DNA of 64,000 nucleotides from Roseobacter sinensis (GCF_025755255.1 NZ_JALIEB010000002.1:39282-103281); one strand, 5' to 3'; positions 18,694 to 28,455 are shown, numbered from the stretch's first letter. Notes: generated by a model from the sequence alone, not told the origin. Translations and numbers: made by a program.

Positions 18694-19318
18694 AACGGCG
18701 CGGCAAGATGCAGAGCATCGCAGGCGCGTCGATCTGAAGCGTCAGATCACCGGTCGCCCGGTTCGACGTGCCCGACCGGCCATCAGGCGCAAAATCCAGC
18801 CCCGAGATGGGCCACTCCAGCCCCTCCGAGCGTCCCGTCACCGCCCCCATCGGAAAGAGCGACACCCGCGTGCCCGGAGACATCGGGAGATGCAGGTCGC
18901 GCGGGCAGAGGAAGATGATGTCTTCGGCGCCGAGCATCACGCAAGGGAGATCCGGACGCATCACGAGCGTGTGCAGCGCGGCCAGTTGATGGTCGATCCG
19001 ACGCCCGGAGAAGCCCACAGCGATCACCAGCGGGGCCAAGATGTGACGCAGCGCCTTGTCGAAATCCGTGCTGTCCTGTTCCGCGATCCGATGCTGACGC
19101 TCTGGTGGGATCTGCGCCCGCGCCGCCTCCGAGATCGAATCCATATCGCCGATCACCGCCTCAAGCGGGACGCCCGCAGCCAGGACCGTTTCGGCCCCGC
19201 TGTCGGCGGCAACACAGGTCGGCGCAAGTGCAAGAGCGGCCGCGAGATCCCCGTCGGCGACCGCCCCCGCGCCCACAAGGGTCACTGGTTTCGATTTAGT
19301 AACAATTTTAGTGTTCAC
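18599..19318 (-). CDS. thiN: Thiamine pyrophosphokinase
   Basis: A 239-residue enzyme that phosphorylates thiamine to thiamine diphosphate. Recognisable parts are VTLVGAGAV, the substrate and metal site AADSGAETVL...VIGDMDSI, the STDFDKALRHI segment, the GFSGRRIDHQLAALHTL core, and the C-terminal beta domain ending in LQIDAPAMLCILPR. The open frame begins with GTG 19318, but a later GTG at 19285 is possible because the first ten residues are AT-rich and Lys/Thr-rich. The last 30 residues (VAEILQAIPVPARW onward) lie outside the family core and overlap the end of the EamA gene by 95 bp on the opposite strand. Confidence 0.9.
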   Translation of the reverse strand: MNTKIVTKSKPVTLVGAGAVADGDLAAALALAPTCVAADSGAETVLAAGVPLEAVIGDMDSISEAARAQIPPERQHRIAEQDSTDFDKALRHILAPLVIAVGFSGRRIDHQLAALHTLVMRPDLPCVMLGAEDIIFLCPRDLHLPMSPGTRVSLFPMGAVTGRSEGLEWPISGLDFAPDGRSGTSNRATGDLTLQIDAPAMLCILPRRFMAEVAEILQAIPVPARWPARAAPHRAPPGS

Positions 19319-19456
19319 CTAAGTTTAACGCCCATTTTGGAAACAGAACATATTGTCGCCACAAAATGATACCGTAATGAGCACAGATTCGCGCCGGTTC
19401 GGACTTTCCTCATATGGTAAACAGTTTGTTGCGACTACGCTGAGGATGTGCATCCG

Positions 19457-22225
19457 ATGACGAACAACAACAATACGATTCTGACTGTTTCCTACGGGAC
19501 GTTCTCGTGCACGCTGGAAGGCTTCGACGATTCTTTCGGGACGATGAAGGATATTGCCGAGTACTTTCGTGACCTCGCGGCAGATGATCGGTTCTTTGGG
19601 GCCGAGCCACCGCAACCGGATGCGGAGATGCTCACCCGCATCGCCGAACGCGACGTCTCCCGCAAGGTCGAGGCGCGCGCTGACGGCGGAAAGATCTTGC
19701 TGAAGGCGCGTGACGCCGATGCGCCGGATAATGCCGACGCGACACCCCCGTCACCTCCCGCCATAGTTGCACAACATCAGGACGGCCAAACCGCTGCCAT
19801 CGACGCTGCACCGGTCGAGAAAGAGGCCTCCGAAGCAGCAATGGATCAGGACGACGTCGTGGAGCCTGTCTCGACCGCGGCAGAGCCCGGGGCCGTCGAT
19901 GCACCGCTCGCGGACGATCAGAGGGGGGCCACCGATCTGCCTGCCGCGGTTGAAGACGCAGGCGAGACCGGTTCAGACCCCAATGTTCCGGCAACAAAAT
20001 CGGACGAACGCCCAGAAGTGGTAACAGGCGACGAGACCGATACCACAGCGCCCGCGATCGCACATGCCTCGACTCTCGCGGAAAACAGCATAGCGGAACC
20101 CGAGGTTTCCTCTGCGGGCGATCCCGGCGCAGAGGTCGAAGATGCCGACGGCAATGAGACGATCGAGACCGCTGCACAGACACCTGAAAATGACACGTCT
20201 GCACAGGTCGCCGGACCAGACCGCTCACCGCCCGCGATATCCGCAAGCCTTGCCGCAAAGCTGCAGAGGATCCGCGATGTCGTGTCCCAACAAGACACCG
20301 ACCCGAGCCCGGGCGACACCATCTCCTCAGCCGACGAGGCCGCCGAGCCCCGCGAGGGCCGGAAAGAGGTGGAACCGCAGTCGGACAATGCGGAGAACCG
20401 GCCTTTCGTCCTTGGGCCCGCCTTCGAGGCGGAGACGCCTAGCGCCGATCCACAGAACGATGTCGCCTTAGTTGACGAGACGGGAGGCCCCAACGAAGAA
20501 CAGGCCAACATCGAGCCGGACGCAGACCATGCGGAGGGCCAGGCCCTCGCCGTTGCCTTGGACGAGGTCGACCCGAGCCGGGACGACGACGTGTCATCTG
20601 CTGAAATGGCGAGCGAACCAACGAACGAAAACACTGAGGTCGAGCCTCAATCCGCCAGAGACTATGCCTTCGCCTATGGGTCTGCCTCAAAAGCGGAAGA
20701 CATCGACGACGGTGCCGAAGAAGACACCCCCATCGCGCAAGAAGAAACATCGTGCGGCGACCAAGAGACGGACGTGAAAGCGGAACCCGAACAGCCCGAG
20801 GATCACACCTTCGCCGCCGCCACGGATGAAACCGACGCCAACCCGGACGACGAGATCTCATCCACCGAAGTGGTGACCAATCCTGCGGACGAACAAACCG
20901 AGCTCGAGCCCGAGCCCCAATCCGCAAGGGACTATGCCTTTGCCTATGGGTCCGCCTTGAAGACGGACGACAACGCCCCGGTGGCGCAAGACGAAACTGA
21001 CTTGGGTGACGAAGAGATCACCGTGGAGACCGAGCCCGAACATGCGGAGGATCAGACCTCTGTCTCCGAGCCTGTCGCCGATGTGGGTGACAAGGACACG
21101 GCGCCTGATGCCGAGAATCAAGGTGCGGACGATGCACAACAGCGTGACGAGGACGAGGAGCTTGCAGCCCTTCTGACACGGATCGACGCGGCAGCAAACG
21201 TGCATGACGGCCATATGCCCGATTTCACCGATGAGATGGCAACCTATGACGCTCTCTATGAGGTCGAGTCGCAGCGTCTGGAGACGATCGCCGAGCATGA
21301 GCAACACGCGGAATCGGAGGCCGCAGAGGCGCAGGACGAGCGGCCTGCCGCCAAGGGTCGGGTGTTGAAGGTCGACCGGGCCGATCTGGAAGCCGCACTC
21401 GACAGCGGCGAGCTTGAGGAATTCGCAACGGAGACTGCCACGACGCTCTCGGCAGCGGAGGAAGAGGAGCTTCAGCGCGAACTCGATGCGGTCGCGGCCG
21501 AGGCCACCGGCGCCGAGGACCCGGCCTCGGCAGAGGGGCACGGCCTGCCATCTATCGACGGTGACGCGGCGGACGATCTTTCACGCCTGATGGCCGCCGC
21601 AGATCAGCATATGGAAGAGCCGGAAGGCGCGACCCGGCGCAGCGCCTTTGCGCATCTGCGGGCAGCCGTCGCTGCAAGGTTTGCCGACAAGACCATGCAA
21701 AAGGACGCAACCCACGCAGACGGCACCAACCCCTATCGCAGGGATCTGGCGCAGGCCGTCAAACCGCGGCGTCCCCTGGCCTCTCGTGCGCGCACCGAAC
21801 GTCCCGCGGACGCGCGTCCCGCACCGCTGAAGCTCGTGGCCGAGCAGCGGATCGACACCACAGCGCAACCCGGCGGAGACCCGGTCACGCCGCGCCGCGT
21901 AGCTGCCACTTTGGAGAACGACCACGAGCTCACCCAAGACACCGGGTTTGCCGCGTTTGCAGAGCAAATGGGTGCGAGCGCCCTACCCGAAGTTCTCGAA
22001 GCGGCGGCCGCCTATCTCAGCTTCGTGGAGGAGTACGAGCAATTCTCGCGGCCCCAGCTGATGAGCCGGGTGCGCCAGGTCGACTGTGGGGACTTCAGCC
22101 GTGAAGACGGTCTGCGCGCGTTTGGCCAGTTGCTGCGTGCCGGCAAGATCGAGAAGATCGAGGGCGGGCGGTTCACCGCATCCGACACCATCGGGTTCAA
22201 GCCGGACAACCGCGCTGCAAGTTGA
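19457..22225 (+). CDS. Large acidic repeat protein of rhodobacterial type
   Basis: A 922-residue very acidic protein. A conserved N-terminal domain (residues 1-75, MTNNNNTILTVSYGTFSCTL...FGTMKDIAEYFRDLAADDR) is followed by about 550 residues of Glu/Asp/Ala/Pro-rich low-complexity sequence with three 88-90-residue repeats. A basic, Arg-rich region and a C-terminal folded segment (VEEYEQFSRPQLMSRVRQVDCGDFSREDG...GRFTASDTIGF) resembling a winged-helix or regulatory tail come next. I recall homologues in other Rhodobacteraceae, sometimes labelled as chemotaxis CheA, but no kinase motif is visible here. GAGGA ten bases before ATG 19457 favours this start over GTG 19448. Function is unknown. Confidence 0.8.
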   Translation: MTNNNNTILTVSYGTFSCTLEGFDDSFGTMKDIAEYFRDLAADDRFFGAEPPQPDAEMLTRIAERDVSRKVEARADGGKILLKARDADAPDNADATPPSPPAIVAQHQDGQTAAIDAAPVEKEASEAAMDQDDVVEPVSTAAEPGAVDAPLADDQRGATDLPAAVEDAGETGSDPNVPATKSDERPEVVTGDETDTTAPAIAHASTLAENSIAEPEVSSAGDPGAEVEDADGNETIETAAQTPENDTSAQVAGPDRSPPAISASLAAKLQRIRDVVSQQDTDPSPGDTISSADEAAEPREGRKEVEPQSDNAENRPFVLGPAFEAETPSADPQNDVALVDETGGPNEEQANIEPDADHAEGQALAVALDEVDPSRDDDVSSAEMASEPTNENTEVEPQSARDYAFAYGSASKAEDIDDGAEEDTPIAQEETSCGDQETDVKAEPEQPEDHTFAAATDETDANPDDEISSTEVVTNPADEQTELEPEPQSARDYAFAYGSALKTDDNAPVAQDETDLGDEEITVETEPEHAEDQTSVSEPVADVGDKDTAPDAENQGADDAQQRDEDEELAALLTRIDAAANVHDGHMPDFTDEMATYDALYEVESQRLETIAEHEQHAESEAAEAQDERPAAKGRVLKVDRADLEAALDSGELEEFATETATTLSAAEEEELQRELDAVAAEATGAEDPASAEGHGLPSIDGDAADDLSRLMAAADQHMEEPEGATRRSAFAHLRAAVAARFADKTMQKDATHADGTNPYRRDLAQAVKPRRPLASRARTERPADARPAPLKLVAEQRIDTTAQPGGDPVTPRRVAATLENDHELTQDTGFAAFAEQMGASALPEVLEAAAAYLSFVEEYEQFSRPQLMSRVRQVDCGDFSREDGLRAFGQLLRAGKIEKIEGGRFTASDTIGFKPDNRAAS
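20321..21118 (+). repeat. Three tandem coding repeats of 88-90 codons
   Basis: Units begin at the Ile/Val-Ser-Ser triplets at about 20321, 20591 and 20855, spaced exactly 90 and 88 codons. Units two and three share the nearly identical block EPQSARDYAFAYGSA, and unit one has the diverged EPQSDNAENRPFVLGPAF in register. DNA of units two and three also matches closely in this block. It lies within the acidic linker of the 922-residue protein. Confidence 0.8.
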
Positions 22226-22267
22226 TCTGAAGGCCCATTGAGTTGCCGCGCGTTGTCGACGGGCCGC

Positions 22268-22492
22268 CTAGGGTTCGGACCGGTCCGGGTCGGCTTGGCC
22301 GATGCCCTTGAAGATGAACTTGAACGGCAGCGCCCAAAGAACTCCCAACAGAAGGTAGACCAGCAGTTCCACCAGCAACGAGGGGCGCTCAAGCCAGTTG
22401 ATCACCGTAACGGCAATGACGATATAGGCGGGCAGCCCCACCAGCAGGATCAACAACGACAAACGGCGACGGTTTTTGTAGCTGACGGGCAT
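22268..22492 (-). CDS. DUF2842 small membrane protein
   Basis: A 74-residue protein with two membrane helices (LLILLVGLPAYIVIAVTVINW and LLVELLVYLLLGVLWALPFKFIF) and the basic start MPVSYKNRRR. This matches DUF2842, a family confined to alphaproteobacteria with no known function. It lies 8 bp downstream of purA on the same strand and is likely co-transcribed. Confidence 0.88.
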   Translation of the reverse strand: MPVSYKNRRRLSLLILLVGLPAYIVIAVTVINWLERPSLLVELLVYLLLGVLWALPFKFIFKGIGQADPDRSEP

Positions 22493-22500
22493 CGGCTCTC

Positions 22501-23796
22501 TCAGTCGGCAAACGGATCCGTCACGAGGATGGTGTCGTCCCGCTCCGGTGAGGTGGAGAGTAGGGCGACAGGACAGTTGATCAACTCTTCGACCCGGCGG
22601 ACATATTTGATGGCGTTGGCAGGCAGATCGGCCCAGCTCCGCGCGCCTTCAGTGGATTCGGACCAGCCCGGCATGTCCTCGTAGATCGGCGTGCACCGCG
22701 CCTGATGATCCGCGGCCGTGGGCAGGTAGTCCATCCGTATCCCGTCGAGCTCATAGCCGACGCAGATCTTCAGTGTGTCGAACCCATCCAGCACATCGAG
22801 CTTCGTCAGCGCAATGCCTGTCACTCCCGAGGTGGCGCAGGTCTGGCGCACAAGCACGGCATCGAACCAACCGCAGCGCCGCTTCCGCCCGGTCACGGTC
22901 CCGAACTCGCGGCCACGCTCGCCGAGCCGCTGACCGTCCGCATCTTCCAGCTCCGTCGGGAACGGACCCTCGCCAACGCGGGTCGTATAGGCTTTCACGA
23001 TCCCCAGCACATAGTTGATCGATCCCGGCCCGATCCCCACGCCAGTCGCGGCCTGCCCGGCAATCACGTTCGACGAGGTGACAAAAGGATAGGTCCCGAA
23101 ATCGATGTCGAGCAGCGCGCCCTGCGCGCCTTCGAAGAGAATGCGCTTGCCGGCCTTGCGTTCCTCGTTCAGCACCTTCCAGACCGGGGCGGCATATTGC
23201 AGGATATCGGCGGCAATCTCGCGCAGCTGCGCCAGCAGCGCGTCGCGGCTCACGGGCTCGATGCCCAGACCGCGACGCAACGGGTCGTGATGCTGCAACG
23301 CCCTGTCCACGCGCGCTTCCAGCGTCGCCGGGTCGGCGAGATCCGCCACGCGCACCGAACGCCGCCCCACCTTATCCTCATAGGCCGGACCGATCCCGCG
23401 CCCGGTTGTGCCGATCTTGGTGCCCGCGCTGGCCGCATCCTCCCGGGCGCGGTCCAGCTCACCGTGGATCGGCAAGATCAGCGGGGTATTCTCTGCAATC
23501 ATCAGCGTCTGCGGCGTGATCTCAACCCCCTGCTCCCGGATCATCTCGATCTCCTTCAGCAGATGCCAGGGGTCGAGGACGACGCCGTTGCCGATGATCG
23601 AAAGCTTGCCGCCGCGCACGACGCCCGAGGGCAGCGCGTTCAGCTTGTAGACCTCACCGTCGATGACCAACGTGTGGCCCGCGTTGTGTCCGCCCTGAAA
23701 GCGGGCGATCACATCCGCGCGCTCGCTGAGCCAGTCCACGATCTTGCCCTTTCCCTCATCGCCCCATTGCGCACCGACGACGACGACATTTGCCAT
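22501..23796 (-). CDS. purA: Adenylosuccinate synthetase
   Basis: A 431-residue enzyme joining IMP and aspartate with GTP to form adenylosuccinate, the first step to AMP. Visible signatures are [25 protein letters not shown] at the N-terminus (P-loop and catalytic Asp), the [10 protein letters not shown] loop, [14 protein letters not shown], and [11 protein letters not shown] near the C-terminus. The start ATG 23794-23796 has GGAAGGGA upstream; the frame extends further but without family similarity. It precedes DUF2842 in the same direction and faces away from the small membrane gene at 23948. Confidence 0.97.
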   Translation of the reverse strand: MANVVVVGAQWGDEGKGKIVDWLSERADVIARFQGGHNAGHTLVIDGEVYKLNALPSGVVRGGKLSIIGNGVVLDPWHLLKEIEMIREQGVEITPQTLMIAENTPLILPIHGELDRAREDAASAGTKIGTTGRGIGPAYEDKVGRRSVRVADLADPATLEARVDRALQHHDPLRRGLGIEPVSRDALLAQLREIAADILQYAAPVWKVLNEERKAGKRILFEGAQGALLDIDFGTYPFVTSSNVIAGQAATGVGIGPGSINYVLGIVKAYTTRVGEGPFPTELEDADGQRLGERGREFGTVTGRKRRCGWFDAVLVRQTCATSGVTGIALTKLDVLDGFDTLKICVGYELDGIRMDYLPTAADHQARCTPIYEDMPGWSESTEGARSWADLPANAIKYVRRVEELINCPVALLSTSPERDDTILVTDPFAD

Positions 23797-23947
23797 GGCT
23801 GGTCCCTTCCGATGTCGTTCAAACCCGCGCCGGTATAGCGGCACCGCCCGACCGGCGAAAGCGAAAAAGCGGCCCGAGATTGCCCATGGACAAGCGCCGC
23901 GGCGCAAGCATAGGTTTGCCGAAAGATCGCGGAAAAGGCAGGCAGAC

Positions 23948-24343
23948 ATGGGGTTTCTGACACGGTGGTTCTTCGCGTTTGGGCTGCTCACGCTGACGTT
24001 CAATCCCACGCAGTACAACTATCTCAACTGGGTCCGCGACTACGGCGACATGAACCTATCGATCGCTGTCCTGCTGGGGCTGCTGCTGGCGATCGGCTAT
24101 ATCATCTATCTGCGTGCCACGCTGCGTTCAATCGGGGCGGGCGGGATGATCCTGGTGCTTGCCGTCGTTGGCGCGCTGATCTGGGTGCTCTACGATCTGG
24201 GCATCCTGCGGCTGGACAACTCCAGCTTCAACGTCTGGCTGGGTCTCGTTGCCCTGTCGCTTGTCCTCGGCATCGGGCTGAGCTGGAGCCACGTGCGACG
24301 CGCGCTGTCCGGTCAGTCCGACGTGGATGACGTCGACGAATAG
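23948..24343 (+). CDS. Four-helix small membrane protein (DUF6524-like)
   Basis: A 131-residue integral membrane protein with four predicted helices. It opens with [27 protein letters not shown] and ends in an acidic tail (SDVDDVDE). I recognise this opening as a small alphaproteobacterial family, I believe DUF6524, of unknown function. The domain number is from memory. It starts at ATG 23948, after purA's divergent promoter. Its final 31 bp overlap the 3' end of the nitrile hydratase accessory gene on the opposite strand. Confidence 0.75.
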   Translation: MGFLTRWFFAFGLLTLTFNPTQYNYLNWVRDYGDMNLSIAVLLGLLLAIGYIIYLRATLRSIGAGGMILVLAVVGALIWVLYDLGILRLDNSSFNVWLGLVALSLVLGIGLSWSHVRRALSGQSDVDDVDE

Positions 24344-24657
24344 CCGGCCAGGGTCACCGGCTCACCGTGGGGTGTGCCGAGATAGGCCGCTTCCCAATCT
24401 GCCTTGACCGCGGCCACCTGATCCGCCTGCGCAAGGTCCAGACCGGCGAGAAGCGCTTCGAGCGTTTCGATCCAGGCGGTGAAATAGTCATCGCCTCCGT
24501 CGAGGTCCTTGTGAAGCCCGTGGCGTTCCAAGGTCGCCCCGAACCGGCGCGCCCAGTCCGGCCAGTCGAAGTGCCCCGCCTCGTGCAGATGCACCGTCAG
24601 GGCAAAGACCTGAGCGTGCCACGGCTCATTGAACACCGGCTCGGGTGCTCCGCTCAT
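24313..24657 (-). CDS. Nitrile hydratase accessory/activator protein (P14K/NhlE-like)
   Basis: A 114-residue protein of the nitrile hydratase activator family, with PEPVFNEPWHAQVFALTVHLHEAGHFDWPDWARRF and ALLAGLDLAQADQV, resembling an isolated beta-subunit N-terminal domain. Such proteins deliver cobalt to the alpha subunit in cobalt-type enzymes, acting as self-subunit-swapping chaperones. The start at 24655-24657 overlaps the beta-subunit stop (ATGA), and a longer frame up to 24681 would extend into that gene. Third gene of the operon, converging with the small membrane gene over 31 bp. Confidence 0.88.
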   Translation of the reverse strand: MSGAPEPVFNEPWHAQVFALTVHLHEAGHFDWPDWARRFGATLERHGLHKDLDGGDDYFTAWIETLEALLAGLDLAQADQVAAVKADWEAAYLGTPHGEPVTLAGYSSTSSTSD

Positions 24658-25325
24658 GCGGGCTCCAGATAGCTTTGCCACAGATCGAGGATCACCTCGT
24701 CGCGCGGATGCTCCGGGTGGCTCCAGAGCTCTGTGGCGGGAAAGGCCACCGCGTAGAGCGGCTCGGCCGCATCGCCCAGACGGTGTGCCGAGCTGTCGGG
24801 CAGCACATGCGTGCCGTGATAGCGGATCACCCGGCCGGTTGCACCGGCAGCATATTGCGGCAGGCGCGTGTGCCCGCCATCGACCAGCGTGTTGGCCGCG
24901 ATCCGGCGCGTTCGCACCGGGTCTCCGGGTTGAAAGCGCTGTTCCACATTGCTGGGCCGTGTCGCCGGCCCGCCCTTGGCGAGCACATCCGCAACCGCCT
25001 CGGCGCGCAGGGTGGTCTCGGCCATGGGTGCTGCGGCGGCCGCCGCGCCGGCCAACTCATCCCGGCTGACCAGGTCGCTCTCGATCAGCAGATCGGCCAG
25101 CGCGGCGATCCATTTCTCATAATAAGAGAACCGCGCATAGTCCGCCGGTGCAAGCCCCTCGCGGGCATGGCGCGACACATCGAGGTTCCATTTGCCGTGT
25201 GCCCCCGCAGCCAGCGTGATCGCAAGCGCCCGCTTGTGCCACTCGGCGTGAAACAGCAGTGTCTCAGGCTCCGGCACCACCGGCCCGTCGCCGTATCGGC
25301 CCCCCATGTCATGCGGCCGCGTCAT
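24654..25325 (-). CDS. nthB: Nitrile hydratase subunit beta
   Basis: A 223-residue beta subunit of the nitrile hydratase heterodimer. The opening [16 protein letters not shown] is the family signature, followed by [17 protein letters not shown] and the C-terminal domain with [23 protein letters not shown] and PLYAVAF. It packs against the alpha subunit and contributes arginines near the active-site metal. The ATG at 25323-25325 overlaps the alpha stop (ATGA), so the subunits are translated in a coupled way. No frameshift is seen, and the length matches stand-alone beta subunits. Confidence 0.93.
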   Translation of the reverse strand: MTRPHDMGGRYGDGPVVPEPETLLFHAEWHKRALAITLAAGAHGKWNLDVSRHAREGLAPADYARFSYYEKWIAALADLLIESDLVSRDELAGAAAAAAPMAETTLRAEAVADVLAKGGPATRPSNVEQRFQPGDPVRTRRIAANTLVDGGHTRLPQYAAGATGRVIRYHGTHVLPDSSAHRLGDAAEPLYAVAFPATELWSHPEHPRDEVILDLWQSYLEPA

Positions 25326-25948
25326 GACGCCGTCTGCTCGGGAGCCAGCGCCAGCCCGGTCCCGATCATGCTGTCGCGTGTGACCAGATCCATAAGCGCC
25401 GTCTCGCTCCATCCTTCGGTCCCTGCCGGACGCCGGGGGATCACGAGATACCGCACCTCTGCGGTCGAATCCCAGACCCGCACGGCCGTCTCCTCGGGCA
25501 GCGTGACCCCGAACTCCGCCAGCACAGCCCGCGGCGCGCGCACCGCCCGTGCGCGATAGGCGTCGGATTTGTACCACCCCGGCGGGACACCCAGCAGCGG
25601 CCATGGGTAACAGCTGCACAAGGTGCAGACGACCATGTTGTGCACCTCGGGCGTGTTCTCTGCCGCCACGATATGTTCGCCCTGCCGGCCGAAATAACCC
25701 AAATCGCTGACCGCTGCGGTCGCGTCCTCCAGAAGCGCGGCCCTGAACCCCGCATCGGACCAGGCCTTCGCAACCACATGCGCCCCGTTGCGCGGGCCGA
25801 TTTTGTGTTCATAGGTATCGATGATCGCATCCAGCGCTGCCGGATCAACGAGCCCCTTGCGGGTAAGGATGGTTTCGAGCGCCTTGACCCGCAACGCAGG
25901 ATCAGGCGGTAGCAGCGTATGCGGATGATCTGGATCATCATGGGGCAT
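25322..25948 (-). CDS. nthA: Nitrile hydratase subunit alpha, cobalt type
   Basis: A 208-residue catalytic subunit that hydrates nitriles to amides. The metal-binding loop reads [15 protein letters not shown], with cysteines at 108, 111 and 113. Threonine in CTLCSC is the marker of the non-corrin cobalt class; the iron class has serine there. Further family motifs are [13 protein letters not shown] and [16 protein letters not shown] chose ATG 25948 ([10 protein letters not shown]), which gives the usual His/Asp-rich start, over GTG 26038. It heads a three-gene operon alpha-beta-accessory; no amidase or cobalt transporter is adjacent. Confidence 0.92.
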   Translation of the reverse strand: MPHDDPDHPHTLLPPDPALRVKALETILTRKGLVDPAALDAIIDTYEHKIGPRNGAHVVAKAWSDAGFRAALLEDATAAVSDLGYFGRQGEHIVAAENTPEVHNMVVCTLCSCYPWPLLGVPPGWYKSDAYRARAVRAPRAVLAEFGVTLPEETAVRVWDSTAEVRYLVIPRRPAGTEGWSETALMDLVTRDSMIGTGLALAPEQTAS

Positions 25949-26269
25949 GACGCGACTGTGCGGCGCGGCGCGCGACTTGTCCAGCGCTGCGATGCCGGAC
26001 TTATCCACAGGCGCACATTTGAACGCGATTTCTGGCACCGGATGTGATACACTTTTTACGTGAAGCGAGTCTGCAGCGCCTCAATTCCAGGAATTTCCTC
26101 TTAGTTGCGCGCATGAGAGAGTAGCTTCGACAGACCGCCGCCTGGCGGAAACATCCGGCGGCGGTCTTGCTGTGTGACCGGGTGACAGCGTTGCGGCAAT
26201 CCTCCCTTGCGAGCGGCAGCAAACTTGCCTAGATAGCCCGAAAGCCAACCGAACCGCATTGGGTCATTC
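25949..26269. other. Intergenic region between nthA and secG, with a long hairpin
   Basis: This 321-bp gap separates divergent nthA and secG and must hold both promoters. It contains an 11-bp perfect inverted repeat, AGACCGCCGCC at 26132-26142 and GGCGGCGGTCT at 26157-26167, with a 14-nt loop. On the plus strand it is followed by TGCTGTGTG, not a T run, so it does not look like a standard terminator. No convincing ORF, tRNA or known RNA was seen. Confidence 0.5.
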
Positions 26270-26638
26270 ATGGAAAACGTCATCCTGATCGTGCACCTTA
26301 TCCTCGCGCTGAGCCTGATCGCCGTCGTGCTGATGCAGCGCTCGGAAGGGGGCGGTTTGGGTATGGGCGGAGGCGGCGGAGGCGGCGCCATGACGGGTCG
26401 CGCAGCGGCCACCGCCCTGGGCAAGGTCACCTGGCTTTTGGCGATCGCCTTCATCTGCACATCGATCACGCTGACGATCTTTGCCGCCGAGAATGCCACC
26501 GGGTCGTCGGTTGTCGACCGGCTTGGTGTCACGCCACCCGCGCAGGCCGACGCCGAGGCCCCCGCGGTGCCCGAGAGCGACCTTTTGCTGCCGCCGAGCC
26601 CGGACGACAACGCGCCGCTGGTGCCCACCCTAGATTAA
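26270..26638 (+). CDS. secG: Preprotein translocase subunit SecG
   Basis: A 122-residue protein with the two SecG membrane helices (MENVILIVHLILALSLIAVVLMQ and VTWLLAIAFICTSITLTIFA). They are separated by the conserved LMQRSEGGGLGMGGGGGGG glycine-rich loop. The C-terminal tail (residues 85-122) is acidic and Pro-rich, typical of alphaproteobacterial SecG. It supports SecYE during protein export. pyrG follows 170 bp downstream in the same direction, the common alphaproteobacterial order. Confidence 0.95.
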   Translation: MENVILIVHLILALSLIAVVLMQRSEGGGLGMGGGGGGGAMTGRAAATALGKVTWLLAIAFICTSITLTIFAAENATGSSVVDRLGVTPPAQADAEAPAVPESDLLLPPSPDDNAPLVPTLD

Positions 26639-26667
26639 TCTCTAACTACAACCCCTTGCGGATGTGA

Positions 26668-26690
26668 GATGTTTTGCAACATCATGTTGC
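26668..26690. repeat. Overlapping alternative dyads between secG and pyrG
   Basis: GATGTT (26668-26673) can pair with AACATC (26678-26683) across TTGC. The same AACAT bases also belong to the 15-nt odd palindrome GCAACAT-C-ATGTTGC (26676-26690). The two structures are mutually exclusive. They sit about 120-140 bp before the pyrG start, in its probable leader or promoter. No T run follows. Confidence 0.45.
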
Positions 26691-26808
26691 GTGCCGTCTT
26701 GCCTTCCACCTCCGAATCCTGTTAGGCTTAAGTCCCGTGGAGCTGTGACGTTCGCAGCCGATCCAAGCGGATTTTTGACCGCACAAAGGCACGGGAGCAG
26801 TTCAGGCC

Positions 26809-28455
26809 ATGGCACGTTACATCTTCATCACCGGCGGTGTGGTCTCTTCGCTCGGTAAGGGGCTCGCATCGGCGGCTCTGGGTGCGTTGCTGCAGGCGCG
26901 TGGCTTCTCGGTGCGGCTGCGCAAGCTCGATCCCTATCTCAACGTCGATCCCGGCACCATGTCGCCGTTTGAGCATGGCGAAGTCTTCGTGACGGATGAC
27001 GGTGCTGAGACCGACCTCGACCTTGGGCACTACGAACGCTTCACCGGCGTGCCCGCCCGCAGCAGCGATTCCGTCTCGTCCGGGCGGATCTATTCCAACG
27101 TGCTCGAGAAGGAGCGGCGCGGCGACTATCTCGGCAAGACGATCCAGGTCGTTCCGCATGTGACCGACGAGATCAAAGCATTCCTCGACATCGGTGCGGA
27201 CGAGGTCGATTTCATGCTCTGCGAAATCGGCGGCACCGTTGGCGACATTGAGGGCCTGCCATTTTTCGAGGCTATTCGCCAATACAGTCATGACAAGCCG
27301 CGCGGACAGTGCATCTTCATGCATCTGACACTTTTGCCGTATCTCGCGGCCTCGGGCGAGCTGAAGACCAAGCCGACCCAGCACTCGGTGAAAGAGCTGC
27401 AGAGCATCGGCATCGCACCGGACATCCTCGTCTGCAGGTCCGAGCAGCCGATCCCGGAGAAGGAACGCGCCAAGATCGCGCTCTTCTGTAACGTGCGCAA
27501 GGAGGCGGTGGTCGCCGCTTATGATCTGAAAACGATCTACGACGCCCCCCTCGCCTATCACGAGCAGGGGCTCGACCAGGCGGTGCTCGACGCCTTCGAT
27601 ATCTCCCCCGCTCCGCGCCCCGATCTGACCGTCTGGCAGGATGTCTCCGACCGGGTGCATCACCCCGAAGGCGAAGTTAAGGTCGCCATCGTCGGCAAGT
27701 ACACCCAACTCGAGGACGCCTATAAATCCATTGCCGAAGCGCTCACCCACGGCGGCATGGCCAATCGCGTTAAGGTCAACGTCGAATGGGTCGATGCCGA
27801 GGTGTTCGATCAATCCGACGATGTTGCCCCACATTTGGAAGGGTTCCACGCGATCCTCGTGCCGGGCGGCTTCGGGGAACGCGGAACCGAAGGAAAGATC
27901 AAGGCCGCCGAGTTCGCCCGGACCCGGAAGGTGCCTTACCTGGGCATTTGTCTGGGGATGCAGATGGCCGTGATCGAGGCGGCGCGCAATGTGGCCGGAA
28001 TCACGGCCGCGGGCTCGGAAGAGTTCGACCACGAAGCCGGCAAGAAACGGTTCGAACCCGTGGTCTATCACCTCAAGGAGTGGGTCCAGGGCAATGCCAA
28101 GGTCTCGCGCAAGGTCGAGGATGACAAGGGCGGCACCATGCGTCTCGGCGCCTATGACGCCGTTCTGACCGGCGGATCGCGGGTCGCCGAGGTCTACGGC
28201 ACCACCACCATCGACGAGCGCCACCGTCACCGCTATGAGGTCGATATCAAATATCGCGACAAGCTTGAGGACGCCGGCCTGTGCTTTTCCGGCATGTCTC
28301 CCGACGGCAAGCTGCCCGAAATCGTCGAGTGGCCCGATCATCCTTGGTTCATCGGTGTCCAGTTTCACCCCGAGCTGAAGTCGAAGCCCTTCGATCCGCA
28401 TCCGCTGTTCAAAGACTTCGTGCGCGCAGCGAAAGATATTTCTCGCCTGGTCTGA
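26809..28455 (+). CDS. pyrG: CTP synthase
   Basis: A 548-residue two-domain enzyme making CTP from UTP, ATP and glutamine. The amidoligase domain (1-270) begins [25 protein letters not shown] and includes the [14 protein letters not shown] segment. The class I amidotransferase domain has GGFGERG, the nucleophile Cys in [14 protein letters not shown], and the catalytic His/Glu in [19 protein letters not shown]. All motifs are intact and the length is standard. It is the last gene of the secG-pyrG segment. Confidence 0.98.
   Translation: MARYIFITGGVVSSLGKGLASAALGALLQARGFSVRLRKLDPYLNVDPGTMSPFEHGEVFVTDDGAETDLDLGHYERFTGVPARSSDSVSSGRIYSNVLEKERRGDYLGKTIQVVPHVTDEIKAFLDIGADEVDFMLCEIGGTVGDIEGLPFFEAIRQYSHDKPRGQCIFMHLTLLPYLAASGELKTKPTQHSVKELQSIGIAPDILVCRSEQPIPEKERAKIALFCNVRKEAVVAAYDLKTIYDAPLAYHEQGLDQAVLDAFDISPAPRPDLTVWQDVSDRVHHPEGEVKVAIVGKYTQLEDAYKSIAEALTHGGMANRVKVNVEWVDAEVFDQSDDVAPHLEGFHAILVPGGFGERGTEGKIKAAEFARTRKVPYLGICLGMQMAVIEAARNVAGITAAGSEEFDHEAGKKRFEPVVYHLKEWVQGNAKVSRKVEDDKGGTMRLGAYDAVLTGGSRVAEVYGTTTIDERHRHRYEVDIKYRDKLEDAGLCFSGMSPDGKLPEIVEWPDHPWFIGVQFHPELKSKPFDPHPLFKDFVRAAKDISRLV

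Noticed and set aside
19333-19368. CATTTTG/CAAAATG inverted repeat upstream of the large acidic protein gene
   Set aside because: Seven bases with a 22-bp gap in an AT-rich promoter zone, where such repeats are expected by chance.
26728-28401. Long open frame antisense to pyrG (557 codons)
   Set aside because: The opposite strand encodes a complete CTP synthase; the antisense product has no family features.
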